Of a DNA stretch of 64,000 bases, positions 11,555-24,738 are shown one piece after another. This stretch comes from Plecoglossus altivelis. Its lineage: Eukaryota > Chordata > Actinopteri > Osmeriformes > Plecoglossidae. The DNA lies in contig BROE01000003.1 of NCBI GenBank assembly GCA_036571765.1, positions 10,580,821 to 10,644,820 on the forward strand, given 5' to 3'. Positions within the stretch are counted from its first letter, which is position 1. Every line of letters starts with the position of its first letter. The notes under the pieces are model-generated. The model did no database searches, was not told the DNA's origin, and worked only from the letters and a program-made list of their open reading frames with translations. The translations under genes were made by a program, and so were the position numbers.

Positions 11555-14500
11555 ATGGCAACCAGTCTATCGACAGAGGAAGAACAGGTAAGCTAACAGT
11601 GAATCCTTTTCTTGTCTTAACAGGGGCTAGCGAGCTAACTATAAACGTAGAAATAAAGCCATCATTCCATTCCATCCAGCACTACCATCGACTCGCGTTT
11701 GCTACCCATGTATCTAGCAAACCAATGTGGCGAAATTGTTTTCTCACCCAACCCATGGCTTTTCTATAGCTATACTGGCCTATTGAACCATGACGTTTAA
11801 AGCAAAGAGGGAAGCTAGTTAGCTAGCTGAAAAGTCAAAAACATTTACTGGTCAACGGAAATGTGCCCGAAATAGAAACACCATTGTAACTTTTCGGAGA
11901 TGAACGTGATTGTACAGGGGCATTATTAGAGGTGGTAATGAAAACGGGGTCAAAAATGTAGTTGAACATCGTAGGTATTGTTACACTTTTAGGAACGTAG
12001 GGAATATTGTAGGAAACGTTTTTATTTTTCCCGTTATGTCTTACAAATACCAAATGGCAATCAAAATGCATTTGGACCATATTAGAACGTCCGGACTATA
12101 TTTTAGACACTGCAGTCGTAGTTAAAGACGACAAGTTATTATCATGCAAAATTAATAACAGCTATGGCTAACTGTAAGATGCTCATGAAGACAAAGTTCA
12201 CTTCTTGGGAAGGATTTAACATACCAAACTGTAACTACTTTGTTCAAGCGACCTGGTTAAGATATTTTGAATGAGTCATTGTTTACAGTTATTTTTAGCT
12301 TGTTCCAACACACTTCAAACCTATTTGCATGTGACTCAGGCAAATGGAGCAAATAGATTTGTCCGCGTTCTGTCCAATAACCCTGTTTCCTGCTTGTGGT
12401 GATGGATGTTAATTGTTGGCCAAACCCTTATCCCTATGATGTTACACTGAGACCGCGATAGTCTCTTTCTTCAGTTCATCCCTGCATGGATACATGGATA
12501 GTGAACTGTGCTGTATTGGGTAGTTAGATTCGTATCCCTGTAGTCATCTGCAGCAGGATCGTGGATAGGTGCACTTTGGGCCAAACATCATGTTGGAACT
12601 TTACTCAAGGGCAGCTGTTAAAAGCATTTCCACTGGACTGGCGCAATTCTGTGCGTGCGTGCGCGTGCGTGCGCGCGTATGTCTGTGAATGAGAGAGAAA
12701 GAGAGAGGGGGAGGGAGGGAAAAAGAAAAGGCATGAGAGAAACCTAGAGAGAAGAGGGGGGAGGGGGTAGCCACCTCCCAGGAAGTGCTACAGGAAGGGA
12801 GAAAGTGGGGGAGACTGAGAGTGACGCATTAGGCTTCCTGTTTAGGATTCACTGGTGCCAAGTTGGACTCGAAGGAATAGGGTCTCAGCAACAACCATTA
12901 TACTGGGGAAATGTTTTTGGTGTTGAAGATCAGATGTCTGGAAAACTATAAAAGGATCTAGGCAGTATCTCTTACTTGTGATTACATTTCCTTTTGTTAT
13001 GTAGTGCCATACTACGTCATTTGAAGCTTTTTTCGGAACATGCAAAGGGAAGTGCTGTCATTGGAAAAAAAAAGAAAAAGATTTCAAATGGATAGTTATA
13101 GTGCAGCACACATTGGTCATAAGGTGGTAATATGAACATAAGGCTGAATCTAGCAGACTACCCTTGCTCAATTAACAAAGGAATAATTGAAGTAAAAAGA
13201 GAAAAGATGTTTTCAGAATAGTTTGAACCCCTTTGTGAGGTGTTATGAGATGGGAGGGAGAGAGATTCCTGTAGAGTTCATCCTCAGATCTTCTGGAAAC
13301 CTGGAATGAAATGTGTTGCTTTTGCTGACTGAGCTTTTATCTTCAGTTTAAGAGACAAGGTGAATTAAAGTGGACTGTCCCAAAGCAGCACAAGCATATT
13401 TCCATCTAATAATAACAAGAATGATTTAATATCATCTTAATTAAATACATAACTGTTGTGTTAGGGATATGAACACCAAGAGACTAGCTAAATAAATACA
13501 TTTTTGTTCTATTATGACACAACCTCTTGACATTTTGGATTGTGTTTTTATAAGGAGCTCATGAACAGTTTCTCTCCAACAGGAATTCAAACGAAGCTAT
13601 GAAAAGTGTATGTTATGTTAAACGTAGCTGTTGCTATGCCGCAGCCAACCCAACAGTTCACAGGCCTATGCATTGGCCAGGTGGCCTGTGAAAGGCCTGT
13701 ACGCATCATCGTGCCAAGTGCTAACTCAATACCACTCTGCTCGTCCCCATCGCCAGGTAACAGGGCTTAAACCGAAGCGCTGTACCTCAGATTGGGATTC
13801 TGATCATGAATATAAACGACAGCATGATTTATTGAGAGTTATTAGATCCCTACGTTGCAATGAAAGGGTTTCATTCTACAATGGGAATGAAACAAGAGTG
13901 AAGTGAAACCTCCTGTTAATCCCATGTCTAATGAGCATTTATTGTCAGAAATAAGCAGTCCTTCACACTCTCTCCATTTTAATGGAACTACATGTAGTAG
14001 ACCTCTGCTGAAGTCTGGATTAACTTCAGTTCTGTATTACAACTAAGGCTGCACGCGGGTCCTCATCTCTTCCTCACCTCCTTCAAATTGTCGTGTCCTT
14101 TGGGGTTTTTTTAGGCTACGAAGCAGTTTTTGGAGGAAATTACCAAGTGGACCACTCAGCATGGAGTCTCCCCACTGTCTTGGGACCTGGCTGTCAAGTT
14201 CCTCATGGCACGCAAGTTTGATGTCCTTCGAGCCATTGAGCTCTTCCATAATTACAGGGTGAGGTGCTTGTGTAAACTGTGTGTGTCCTTCAGCACAAAT
14301 GCACTCTAAAGGTTTGGCGGTGTCACTGCCCTCTGCGTGCCTCACTGCCCTCTGTGTGCCTCACTGCCCTCTGTGTGCCTCACTGCCCTCTGTGTGCCAC
14401 ACTGCCCTCTGCGTGCCTCACTGCCCTCTGCCTGCCTCACTGCCCTCTGCCTGCCTCACTGCCCTCTGCCTGCCTCACTGCCCTCTGCCTGCCTCACTAC

Positions 14501-17500
14501 CCTCTGCGTGTCTCACTGCCCTCTGCTTGTCTCACTGCGCTCCGCGTGTCTCACTGCCCTCTGCCTGCCTCACTGCGCTCTGCGTGTCTCACTGCGCTCT
14601 GCGTGTCTCACTGCGCTCTGCGTTCAGTGAGGCAGCCACAGGGAAGTGAGGCTTTGATCGTCAACTAACAGAAAGTTTGACCCAAAGTTTTTCTTCTTTG
14701 CTGTTGGCTTAAGTTTAACCGGTAGCTCCTTTTCTGTTTAAAACATTTGAAACGATCACATATCAAAAACTAAAATGGAATCTTATTCCTTGTACCTCTC
14801 CTTTTTTATCATCTCAACTCAACTGACTCCACAATCGACAGGGCTTTTTCCAGTTCTACAGTTTTCCCCTGGGCAGGAGTGTCTAGGGTTTTTGCTGCAA
14901 GTCTGCATGTAGACTTCAAGGATCAGGCTCATTGTGATGTGTTGTCCCCAGGAGACGCGACTGAAAGAAGGCATTGTCAGACTGCAGCCCCAGGAGGAAC
15001 CCCTGCGCTCCGAGTTACTCAGTGGCAAATTCACAGTGCTGGTGAGTGGGTTTCACTGTTACCACTGAGTCCTGCACCTAGCTTGCTCCAGACCCTGTCC
15101 CTGGCCTGCTGCATTAGCCAGCTGCGACAGTAACAAAGTGGGACCATTTGAGTTCTTGAATTGACGCCTTCAGTATCAGTACCCATAAGCAGCCTATCAT
15201 GTCCCTCATTTGGATCAATGGGGGAGGAGTACACTACAATGCAATCATCGGAATCCACTGATTCCTTTGTGGAATGAGCCCATCCCTTTCCAAACAAATC
15301 AAATCTGGTCTAGAAACAAGTACGCAGTATTAATCGCTGCCACCTTATCTTTTGCGCCCTCGCCTTAATGCTAGCCAGCACCCTGAGCATTGCTTCTCTT
15401 GGTTGCGCTGGTCCCAGTACACTGTCACCAGAGATTCTACTCTAATGGCATTTTCTAATTGTCTCTAATTGTCACTGATCACCAACATCCGTGGAGTGAG
15501 GGCAACTGAGAGAGCCGTAGAGGGGAGAGAAGCCTCAAAGTTCCTAGATTATTCCCTTTATCCAGCGACTGGGGTGCGTCTCTGTAGCAGAGGCAACTTG
15601 ATGCGTAGCAGGGCTGCATGAGTCAATGCCATCCTTAGTAGCGCTCTGCAGTTTTATGAGGCTTCATGTCAACGTAATGTAACTATCCAAACATTGTAGA
15701 CCAAATCCTATGCTTAGATATGGTACTAGTACTATAGAGTTCATGATGATGATTCGCTGAACAGTGCTAGTTTTGCGAATAGTATTCTGTCACGGCAGTA
15801 ACGACTGGAAGCCCTCATTCCCTTTCATTGGTGTGTCTGTCCTACCAGAGTGTCCGAGACCCATCTGGTGCCTCCATAGCCCTGTACACTGCCAAGCTGC
15901 ACCACCCCAATAAAACAGGCAACCACGTGGTCCTGCAAGCCCTCTTTTACATCCTGGACCGAGCTGTAGAGAGGTAGGGTCCCGCCCTGCACGGCTGCTG
16001 AAATGAATGCACTTCTTGAGTGCTTGTGCTTGACTCACATCTCGAGTTTGCGGAGGACGTATTTAAAGACGTTTGTTTTGACGGGCATGTCAACATTTCA
16101 GTGGTGTTTGTGTTTGTGGTGTATATGCAAGAAAAGCATACTTGTGTCAGTCCACAATTGATACAGTACTGTGCAAATGAATATTTAAAGAAATGTTCTC
16201 AGCATTGCACTTTTATAAGATACATTTAGCAAAAAACGTACTTGGGACATTTAGTACCATACTATATTAAAATATGTTTAATGCAATGTTTTGTGCAATT
16301 TTTGTTGATTGATTATGTTGTTAAATGTAGTTTAGTTTTCTGTGTGTATATGCATATTTTATGTTTTGATCAATTTTGTGCTTGTTTTTTCACACATTGA
16401 GAAAGGCAGTTGGAATACCTTAATTTTCTCTTGTGCTTGTAGCTTTGAGACTCAAAGAAACGGCCTTGTGTTCATTTACGACATGGCAGGATCCAACTAC
16501 ACCAACTTTGAGCTTGACCTCAGCAAGAAGATCCTCAATTTACTGAAGGTTGGACAAAATGCAGCGGCATTTTGTGAATTCATGACGTGTTTGAGGGAAT
16601 CCAAACATTAACATTTTAGTTCAGAAAGAATTGAATTCAAACTGTCTTTTTGAAATCTGTGTTAAGCGTTGATCATTCACCTAAAAAGTATGTGAGCTGT
16701 GAATGATATTGAACCCCTTAAGCTGTTTCTGCTACACAGCCTTTATTGAACTCCTTTTGCTACACAGCCTTGGTTAAACTCCTTTAGCTACACATCCTCT
16801 TGTTGATCTTGGGGAGTGGGAGTTGGGGTGGGGTCAGCAGGGAGTGCTGGTGATGTGTTCAGCCAGCCCTGCTTTCCACTGTTTTGATCACCACCTGCAT
16901 CCAACCACACAATGAGGAGGGAAGAAACAGGAGAAGCGCTGGCTTGACTGGAGGGTTGTTGAGAGTGTCATGTGTTCCTGTGTGTGGGCATGGGCATGGG
17001 GGAACACCTAGTACAGCAGTGCACTCCTAGCTAACACACAGCCTCACATCCCCTGTAGAGTTTAGTGCCAGGATCCCATTCAGTCTTTAAATACTGTTTT
17101 ACAAATGTTTTCATTTATAATGGAGTTTTATTCTCGCAGTATTCTGTATCTAGGCTATGCTTGGGGCTCCTACATACAGTAATGAGCCAGTGAAGTGAAA
17201 CTGTGCTCGTTCTGTCCACCAGGGTGCCTTCCCTGCCAGGCTGAAGAAAGTGCTGATTGTGGGTGCCCCCGTGTGGTTCCGAGTGCCCTATAATCTGCTG
17301 AGTCTGCTGCTCAAGGAGAAGCTGAGGGAGAGGGTGCGTGGAGCGCAAGGTTCTCCACAAAGCTTATTCACATCCTGAGAAGCCCAAGCAGGTCTAGCAT
17401 CCTAGGTTCCAGAGGGTCTTCTGTACCAGGTCACAACAAATGCACCATGTTTATTTGCAGTTTTGTGTGGCTTTTGTAGTCCACTGTTGCACCTTAACAA

Positions 17501-20500
17501 CAAGCAAAATCTAATTGCAGACTTGACAGGATCATACATTTTTAAAAATAAATTTAGCAATTTTTTATGTTAGTGATGCCAGCCTGTGTGCTAAACAAAC
17601 CCCATAACAATAACACTTTAAGGACATTAATTAGTCAAATAGAGTACATGTACAGTACACCAATATAGGTATAGGTGTAATGGCTGTGTGCTGGAATAAG
17701 TTTGCACATCAGCTTTTCAGCTTCTCACACACCGTAACTTTCCTAAAACAAGACCTGTGCTCGTATTCCCCTCCAGGTTCAGATGGTAAAAATGGCAGAT
17801 CTCCGGCAGTACCTCCCGAGGGACTGTCTCCCAGAGCACCTGGGGGGGCTGCTGCCTCTGGATGCCCCCGGCTGGAACCAGCAGCTTCTGGCCGGCCAGA
17901 ACGGACACGTGGACCCCGTGGATGAGCTAGTGGGCATTCCTCTGGAGAAGTCGTCCGTTCACATCCCCGGGCCCGATGCCATGAGCGTGGAGGAGATCCG
18001 GGCCCACCTGGGCAGGCTGCAGCGCCCCGGGATCCATCAGGAGTACGAGGAGCTCCGCATGGAAGCACCGGCCGGAACCTTCAACTGTGCCCTGTGAGTT
18101 GGCTTCATGTCAGCTGCACTTTCAGCGAGTTGATAATAATATTTTTTGGGTGGTGAAAAATGAATAATAATAATTATAGTTAAATTAAAGTAATTATTTG
18201 TAAGCGCGTTTTAATTCACTTATCAATTATAAATGGATTTTTTTGCATGTACTTTGTCTATAAATTTATTTTATAATAAGCATACACTAGAATGCTTGAA
18301 TGTGCAGTATACTGTACCATACCCTCCTTAATTAAGGATTTGTCTTATTGGCTACAGAACTTCATTCAACCAAGAGAAGAATCGTTATGGCGACGTCCTG
18401 TGTCTTGATCAAACTCGAGTTCGCCTTAAAGCCAGAAGAAATGAGGTTTGTTCCGCTCCGAATTCCATTCCAACAATCCCACACATTCTGCGTAGCTGCT
18501 TCTGTGTGTCTGCGTTTCCGTTTGCCCCACTGGGAAGCCCTAATCTCTTTTTCAGAGGAACTTTGCAAAAAACCTCCCCTACTGGGGTTCAGGGAAATCA
18601 AACAACTGACAGAAACAATCCTAGTTTCCATCCAAGACTGGCATTTCTGGCTAATCAGAGGCTTAGAGAGGGCAAGCATGAAGCTTGTTTGTGTGCAAAG
18701 ACTTTTTTAGCTATTTGTTCTGATTTGGGATTGGAAACACACTATGTAGCGTAGGCCATGTCGAAACAGAATTCATGACACCGGTTAGTTTTGTCGGTTG
18801 CATTGTCAGCGTTGTAACAAGACAACATGTTCCCACAGAGATCAGACTACATCAATGCCAGCTTCATGGATGGCTACAAACAGAAGAATGCATATATTGG
18901 CACTCAAGGTACAAGGAGCCCCCAGATCATGTTAAACTCATCTGTCTGCCACAGTGATCATTTTTGGTCAATTGTGAGGAGTTGTCTCATATTGTACTTT
19001 GACAAATCATATCAAGATCCATTTTCTACTTTGTGTAAATGCATTGTATTTAATGACAGTTGTGCGCGCCCTTTAGGTCCACTGGAAAAGACATATGGGG
19101 ATTTCTGGAGAATGATTTGGGAGCAAAATGTGCTTGTTATCGTTATGACAACAAGGTAAATGGTTTTAAATTATACAGCTAAAATATTTGAGGGTTAGAT
19201 ATACTTTAATGAGCTTACACTGAAATGTTTCAATTCACCAGCACAAATGACTAACTATTTCAGGGTTGATATTTCAACATTAAACTTGAATGTAGGTGAC
19301 ATTGTGTGTGATGTTTTTTCCTGTTGTTGATTTTGCTTTGGCTTGGTCCATGTCATCATTTGATTGGAATGTAGTACTGTCAACACTTTTCATTGGACAA
19401 GCAAACCTGTCCAATCGCTTTACATTTTAGTCATGATACAACCTTTTTCTTTGAGACCCTTTAGTCATGGTGTTCTTAATGGGTTGTTTGTGGAAGTGTA
19501 CAAACATAGACGTAGGAATGTTCATACCGAATCGATGAGCGTCTTCATGTCCAACATATTGGAGCAATCAACATCCACTAGGAAACATAAACAGAGCGTA
19601 TGGAGTGATACACGCAATCTACTGAAACTCTGTGCCTAATTCTGAACCAGTTTACATGAAACTTAGTTTGTTGTTAATGTGAGAAATTCAATATGAGACC
19701 AGCAATTGAGTTGAACTCCAAAAAGTAATCAGTATCATATGCAATTTGTCACGTTCGTAAGCGACCACATTTCGTGAACATCTATTCAAGCTAATTGAGA
19801 AAGCTGCTGTGGTCTATCAGTATTCAGCACATTAGGAATGCGCCCACCCTCTGTCCGTAGCAATACACAATCATGTAAACCAGGCGTAGGGCATGGTACC
19901 ATACCACCAATACCACTGTCAATGCAATTGATTTGATGGTTCGTTTTGCAGGACAGACGAAGGTGGTCGAAGGAAGTGTGGCCAGTATTGGCCTATAGAG
20001 GAGGGTGGCCAGGAAGTCTACGGCCACATTGCTGTGGTCAACCAGAAAGTGGACAGCCACGCTCATTACAATCAGACCACTTTGGAATTGCACAACACCG
20101 AGGTACAGACACTAGCCCCTTATGTCTGTCTCTGCCAAACAAAGGAAACGCTTATCTGCTAACGGTTCAATTCCCCCAGCCAGTTTTCAGCCACCTCTGC
20201 ATTCCGACGGCATTTAGCTCTGCACATTACCCTAGACTGCTTGTTTAGTAGCCGATCTGCCTTGAAACGCAACTAACGTCTCTCCTGTCCAATCAGACGT
20301 GCGAGGAAAGACGGGTGCACCACTTCCAGTACCTGAGCTGGCCGGACTACGGAGTTCCCTCCTCAGCTGTGACTCTCATTGACTTCCTGTTGGCCGTCAA
20401 GCACCAGCAGAGGAAAGCCGTCAAGACCCTGGGATCCCAGTGGCCGGGCCACCCTCTCGGGCCCCCCATGGTGGTCCACTGCAGCGCAGGCATCGGCAGG

Positions 20501-21056
20501 ACAGGTGAGGGATTTACCGTCGCCCAATTGTGGTGGAAATGGCAGGCGAAGACGCAGTTTGGGTGCAGAACGACCGGAACAGAACTCGAGCGCTTCTGGT
20601 CGTCCTCACTCCTCATAATCTGTGTCATGTATTCCGTGGCAAACTAAGCAAGATCTCTGCATCTGAGATGTACAGCAACAAATGTCTGTTGTATTTAGCC
20701 TTTGATGGCTTCCAGAGCAAAGAGTGCCATTAGAAACACTCTCTATGGTAAATGAGTACAAACAAAGCACACTGAAATATGTAGGAAAGTCCAACCTTTT
20801 GATGAGCACATTCATATTACATTTCCACACCTTTTTGAAAACTTTCCTACTCCCTCCCTTTCCAGGTACATTCTGTGCCCTGGACATTTGTCTGTCCCAG
20901 CTCCAGGACGTGGGGACTCTGAATGTAAAGCAGACTGTCCGGCTCATGAGAACACAGAGAGCCTTCAGTATCCAGACTCCAGACCAGTACTTGTTCTGCC
21001 ACAACGCCATTCTGGAACACGCCCAGAGGCACGGCTTGTTCTCTGCCAACAATTGA
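11555..21056 (+). CDS. ptpn9: Tyrosine-protein phosphatase non-receptor type 9 (PTP-MEG2)
   Basis: Cytoplasmic tyrosine phosphatase targeted to secretory-vesicle membranes by a lipid-binding Sec14 domain. Coding exons: 11555-11587, 14115-14258, 14952-15041, 15849-15973, 16443-16548, 17223-17333, 17777-18093, 18358-18445, 18839-18908, 19077-19155, 19952-20102, 20297-20504, 20866-21056. Phases close perfectly, giving 570 aa (human 593; the difference is mostly a shorter N-terminus). CRAL-TRIO N region is about 10-65 (KFLMARKFDVLRAIELF). The Sec14 lipid domain runs to about 235. The PTP domain is about 310-560, with KNRYGD, DYINASFMDGYKQKNAYIGTQG split across an exon border, the WPD loop (453-455), and the signature HCSAGIGRTG with catalytic Cys500 and Arg506. 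All catalytic residues are present. The first intron is 2.5 kb. Intron 2 carries a minisatellite. Only the CDS is certain; UTR exons are not assigned. Confidence 0.97.
12651..12681. repeat. Alternating purine-pyrimidine GTGC tract
   Basis: Short GTGC/GCGC run in ptpn9 intron 1, followed by GA-rich sequence to about 12770. It has potential to form Z-DNA. Nothing else is evident. Confidence 0.8.
14321..14624. repeat. 19-bp minisatellite, about 16 units
   Basis: Tandem copies of a CCTCACTGCCCTCTGYGTG unit in ptpn9 intron 2, starting about 60 bases after the exon 2 donor. Because 19 is not a multiple of three and the unit lacks stops, all three forward frames stay open (about 97-129 codons). These frames are artefacts. 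Confidence 0.93.
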
Positions 21057-21621
21057 GGCCCTGAACCTCTCGCATCGTTTTTAACCAATCAATGTGACCA
21101 GACGAGGCCTCCTGGACCAACCCATTTCTCCCCCTTCCTTAAAATCCCTTCCTGGGTGGAGACGGAGCTGTGACGAGATCAACCTTTAGATCGACTTGTT
21201 TGCAGATCTTTGCCATGTTAGCATCAGTTCCACGTACCAAGGTGGCAGTTCTCAACGTTAAGGTTCATTTATTGTTTCCTAGATCGCAGTTCGCATGGTG
21301 ACAGACTGCTCAGTAAACACATACTACAGTTTGTTACAGATGTGTGGCTGTCACTCATGAACTGTATGCAAAATCCTTTTTTTTGAGAATCCATCTGTCC
21401 TTATAAACATGGGCTAAGCAGAGATGTTGGGCGGGGGGGGGGGGTAAAACCCCACTTTGAAGTACTTCCAACCATCCCTATCATGCAAAGCCAGAGCATT
21501 GTGCTTAAAGACAATGACTGGGGTCGAGTAGCTTTGTTATTTGGACGTATACATTGTTATGAGGATGTGTGGTTGTTGCAATAGAAGCTTGTAACATTTT
21601 TTAAGTTTTCACCAAAATCGA

Positions 21622-21688
21622 AATAAATTCCATTCAGCTGTATATACAAAGGTCTGTTGTGACCTTTCAACACATGGGTCACAATAAA
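21622..21688 (+). other. ptpn9: ptpn9 polyadenylation signals (candidates)
   Basis: Two AATAAA hexamers, at 21622-21627 and 21683-21688, lie 0.57-0.63 kb after the ptpn9 stop. The 3' UTR probably ends near 21645 or 21710. Confidence 0.55.
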
Positions 21689-21699
21689 AGACAATAGTT

Positions 21700-24600
21700 C
21701 AAATATAAAGATGAAGTTATATAAGGGTGTTGCGGTCACTATACTAGACCCCAAACTGGAAATAAGACCGGCTAGTGTTGTGATGCCCCTCTGAAACAGC
21801 CTGACCTGTTGGTTGCTTGAGGAGGCCAGAGGCTGGACGCCAGGGGCCCGGTACCCAGAGCAGGGGACACGGTAGACAAGGAATACCAGCCAGCCTTGGT
21901 ATTCCTGCTAAACACAGCATACTCATGGGTGTAGAGTAACTCATAGCCTGCCGTCTGTATGTTACAACCATATTTAATGTTCATTTAATTATGTATATGC
22001 AGAAAAGTCATGGTCGTATAGATTTATAGGTCTTGTAAATGAGGTTTCAAATCATGTAAATCCGTTGGTCAAATGAGATGGGGGGAACTTGAATAAGATT
22101 CTGTTTTGCCAATGAATTATGGGACCAATATATTCCATGCTGAGTTACTAGTTCAGCGTAGTGTGGTGATGTTTGCTGAGACTAACTATTGAAGCTGGTA
22201 GAGGAACAAAATCAAAGTGGATTAAAAATAATTTAACTAATTATAACTCTTTGTGGACTTAACAGTTAACTTGTCTATTGGGATGAGGTGAACCTAATTC
22301 AGTTTTCAACCTGTGTATTTGATTGTACTGCTAACAGTTTTTGTGTCAAACCTAAAGATTAGGACAAGTAAAGGGTGTCACTGTTTTGAGTCCAAAACAG
22401 ACTAACTTGGCAGTCCCAGACCACACATTAATAAGAGAGAGATATATATCTATATATAGATATTTGTCTATATATCTCTTATTAATGTGTGGTCTTAATG
22501 TGTGTATATGATGCAGATACAGTATATACAGATACATGCAGATACAGTATATATACTGTATATACTGTATATGGCACCATTAAGATTCACTACCCTATCT
22601 TGTTCACACTGAAACCACATGGTAAGTCTTGTTTTCACTTCTTGTCAAAGTCTCTATTTCTCCTGGCACACTGTAATTGTGGGCGAATGCTTAAACTGCT
22701 TAAATAACAAAATTAACAAGATATGAAGTAACTTCAAATGGATTTCGTTTCTATGTGTTGACGTGTGCAGAGTTATTTTCACAAAAACATTTGTTTAGTC
22801 AGATTCTACATCTGTACAAACTGTCTTTCGATGCGCTTCCGAATTCAGTTTTCTGCCTGTGAATCAGTTAAATTTCAAAGTCATGTGGACACCTGCTCAG
22901 TGGACAGACACCTGCTTGTTGAACCTCCCTCTGAAATCAAGGACAGTATATTCAAACTCATCCCCACTTGTGAATTGGAATTGACACCACATGATTATTT
23001 TTTGACTTTCCTTACAGTCATACAGAATGAATCAGTGCAAAAACGTGAATTAATGAATCTGAGACTTGCCAGCTGCTCCCAGTGTAACAAACCGCTGGAG
23101 CTTTTCAGTGTATTTCTAATGGAAATAGATCCTGCATTGCTGGGACAGCATCTGAGTAGAAACCTTTTCCCCCAAAAAGCGGGAGGCAGTTGTAGAAGCC
23201 AAACGGGTACTAACCCCATATTAGTGACCAAGATACTGAAATACAACGTTCAACACGGTGTTCAATACTGAGCAGACAGCACACCTTTGGCCATATAGTG
23301 TACATGTTTAATGACACACCTGTGTTTTTGTCATGTATGTGGATATGACCATCCCTTAGTATGCACCGCACATGTGACATTTGCTAATTTAGTCCTCTAG
23401 CATGTAATACAAAGTCATTTACGTTCATTGTTAGCGATTACTTCAGGAACGTGGTTGTAAGACATTCATTGTAAATTGCTGCTAGTGAACGACATCAGAC
23501 GTAGCGTAGCTGTTTAGCAGTCCGATACTACATTGATTTGCTGTAATACGCCGATCCAATCACAATGGCCCTTCCCTTTATGCCTTCAGAGATTCAGAGA
23601 TCTTGTGGGGAAATTCCAAGCAAGTGACTCATGGCTAACTTGATTGCTGTGAATTTGACTTCCAAGATTATGTAACGAATGTTTTGATACTGATTCCAAC
23701 AATTGTCATAATAATTGCTTCATGTTGTCCTTCCCATTAGTGTAGAGCGCCAGTCCATAGAACGTGTCATGTTATCGGTTGTTGGGTTGAAGTTCATTCT
23801 TTGCTACTGAATTCATATTGAATTTGCTTGTAGTGAAGCAAGTTATGTTTGCTATCTTCATGCACTCAATAATTGTAAGATTATCACTCTTAATTATGGA
23901 CACATAGTGTGACCAATAGTATTTTTTCTATTGTATTCAACTATTTTTTCAAGTAAACATTCTATTTGCAGTAGTACAAGTATGATTACAAGGAAATCAC
24001 TCAAGTATGCTATATTAAATACCAATGTGTACAAGATCTGTGTTTCTCATTGTATTTCTTTCAAAAATGATTATTTACTGACGTTTGATTTTAGAACTAT
24101 ATGGTGGTTCTACAGTTTCATCTCCGTCCCCGTCTCCTCCCCCCCTCAGACAGTGAATCAGCCACAGTAGGCCTCATGTAGGCGTATGAAAGCAGACAGG
24201 TGGAAGTCTTAATGCCACAGCATATCAGACATTGATAGCAATTCCTGTTTACTTAGGTTGTCTGCGCGGCGCCTACGCGTCAGATGATATCTGATGGCCA
24301 CTGCCCGACTCTTCCCATTAACGCTGCGACGTCTTAAAGAGATCGATGATGACGGGTAGAGCTGTTCTTTTGCGTTGCTGTTTCCCACGAGGCAACCCTC
24401 TTCCACCGTTAAGTGTTTGCTGACCTGAGAGCCTTAAGTATAGGACTGAGTCGTAGTCCATCGGTTGTATTCGAGAGCAGTAATAATATGCTTCCTCTTT
24501 CTCTTACCGCGTATTATACTTTACTTCATTACAGGAACTCATTACAGGAACTACCTTGGCGTGAGCAAAAAAAAAAAATAGAGGACAGACTTACCTTAGA

Positions 24601-24730
24601 AAAGTATTTTATCAAAATGTTTTACGTTAGAAAGGAGCTTCGCGTTAAGGAATTAAGTGTTGTATTGTTTCACTATTGCTCTCAATTTCACTGTTAAAAT
24701 AAGAGCTCGTGTTTATTACAGGGTTAAACT
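21700..24730. other. ptpn9-ano10 intergenic region
   Basis: No gene is supported. It holds a small GGAATACC/GGTATTCC hairpin (21879-21906), a large inverted repeat (22418-22495), a TA-rich palindrome block (22510-22575), and a 168-codon open frame (22765-23271) without recognisable domain. A high-complexity stretch at 24170-24430 could be regulatory. The two flanking genes converge here, on + and - strands. Confidence 0.55.
22418..22495. repeat. Perfect 21-bp inverted repeat (hairpin)
   Basis: The arms at 22418-22438 and 22475-22495 are exact reverse complements (AGACCACACATTAATAAGAGA). After a 4-base bulge, six further TATATA pairs form. The spacer is 36 bases, mostly TA. It could be a cruciform-prone palindrome or the remnant of a foldback/MITE element. 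No clear target-site duplication was seen. Confidence 0.85.
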
Positions 24731-24732
24731 GT

Positions 24733-24738
24733 TTTATT
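24733..24738 (-). other. ano10: ano10 polyadenylation signal (candidate)
   Basis: TTTATT on + reads AATAAA on -. It would give the ano10 transcript a 3' UTR of about 1-1.4 kb. Other A/T-rich sites exist, so this is tentative. Confidence 0.4.

Noticed and set aside
14279..14668. Overlapping 97-129-codon frames with LPSACLTALC repeats
   Set aside because: A 19-bp stop-free minisatellite in ptpn9 intron 2 opens all three frames.
21879..21906. 10-bp perfect hairpin as a possible microRNA
   Set aside because: The stem is far shorter than a pre-miRNA and flanks do not extend the pairing.
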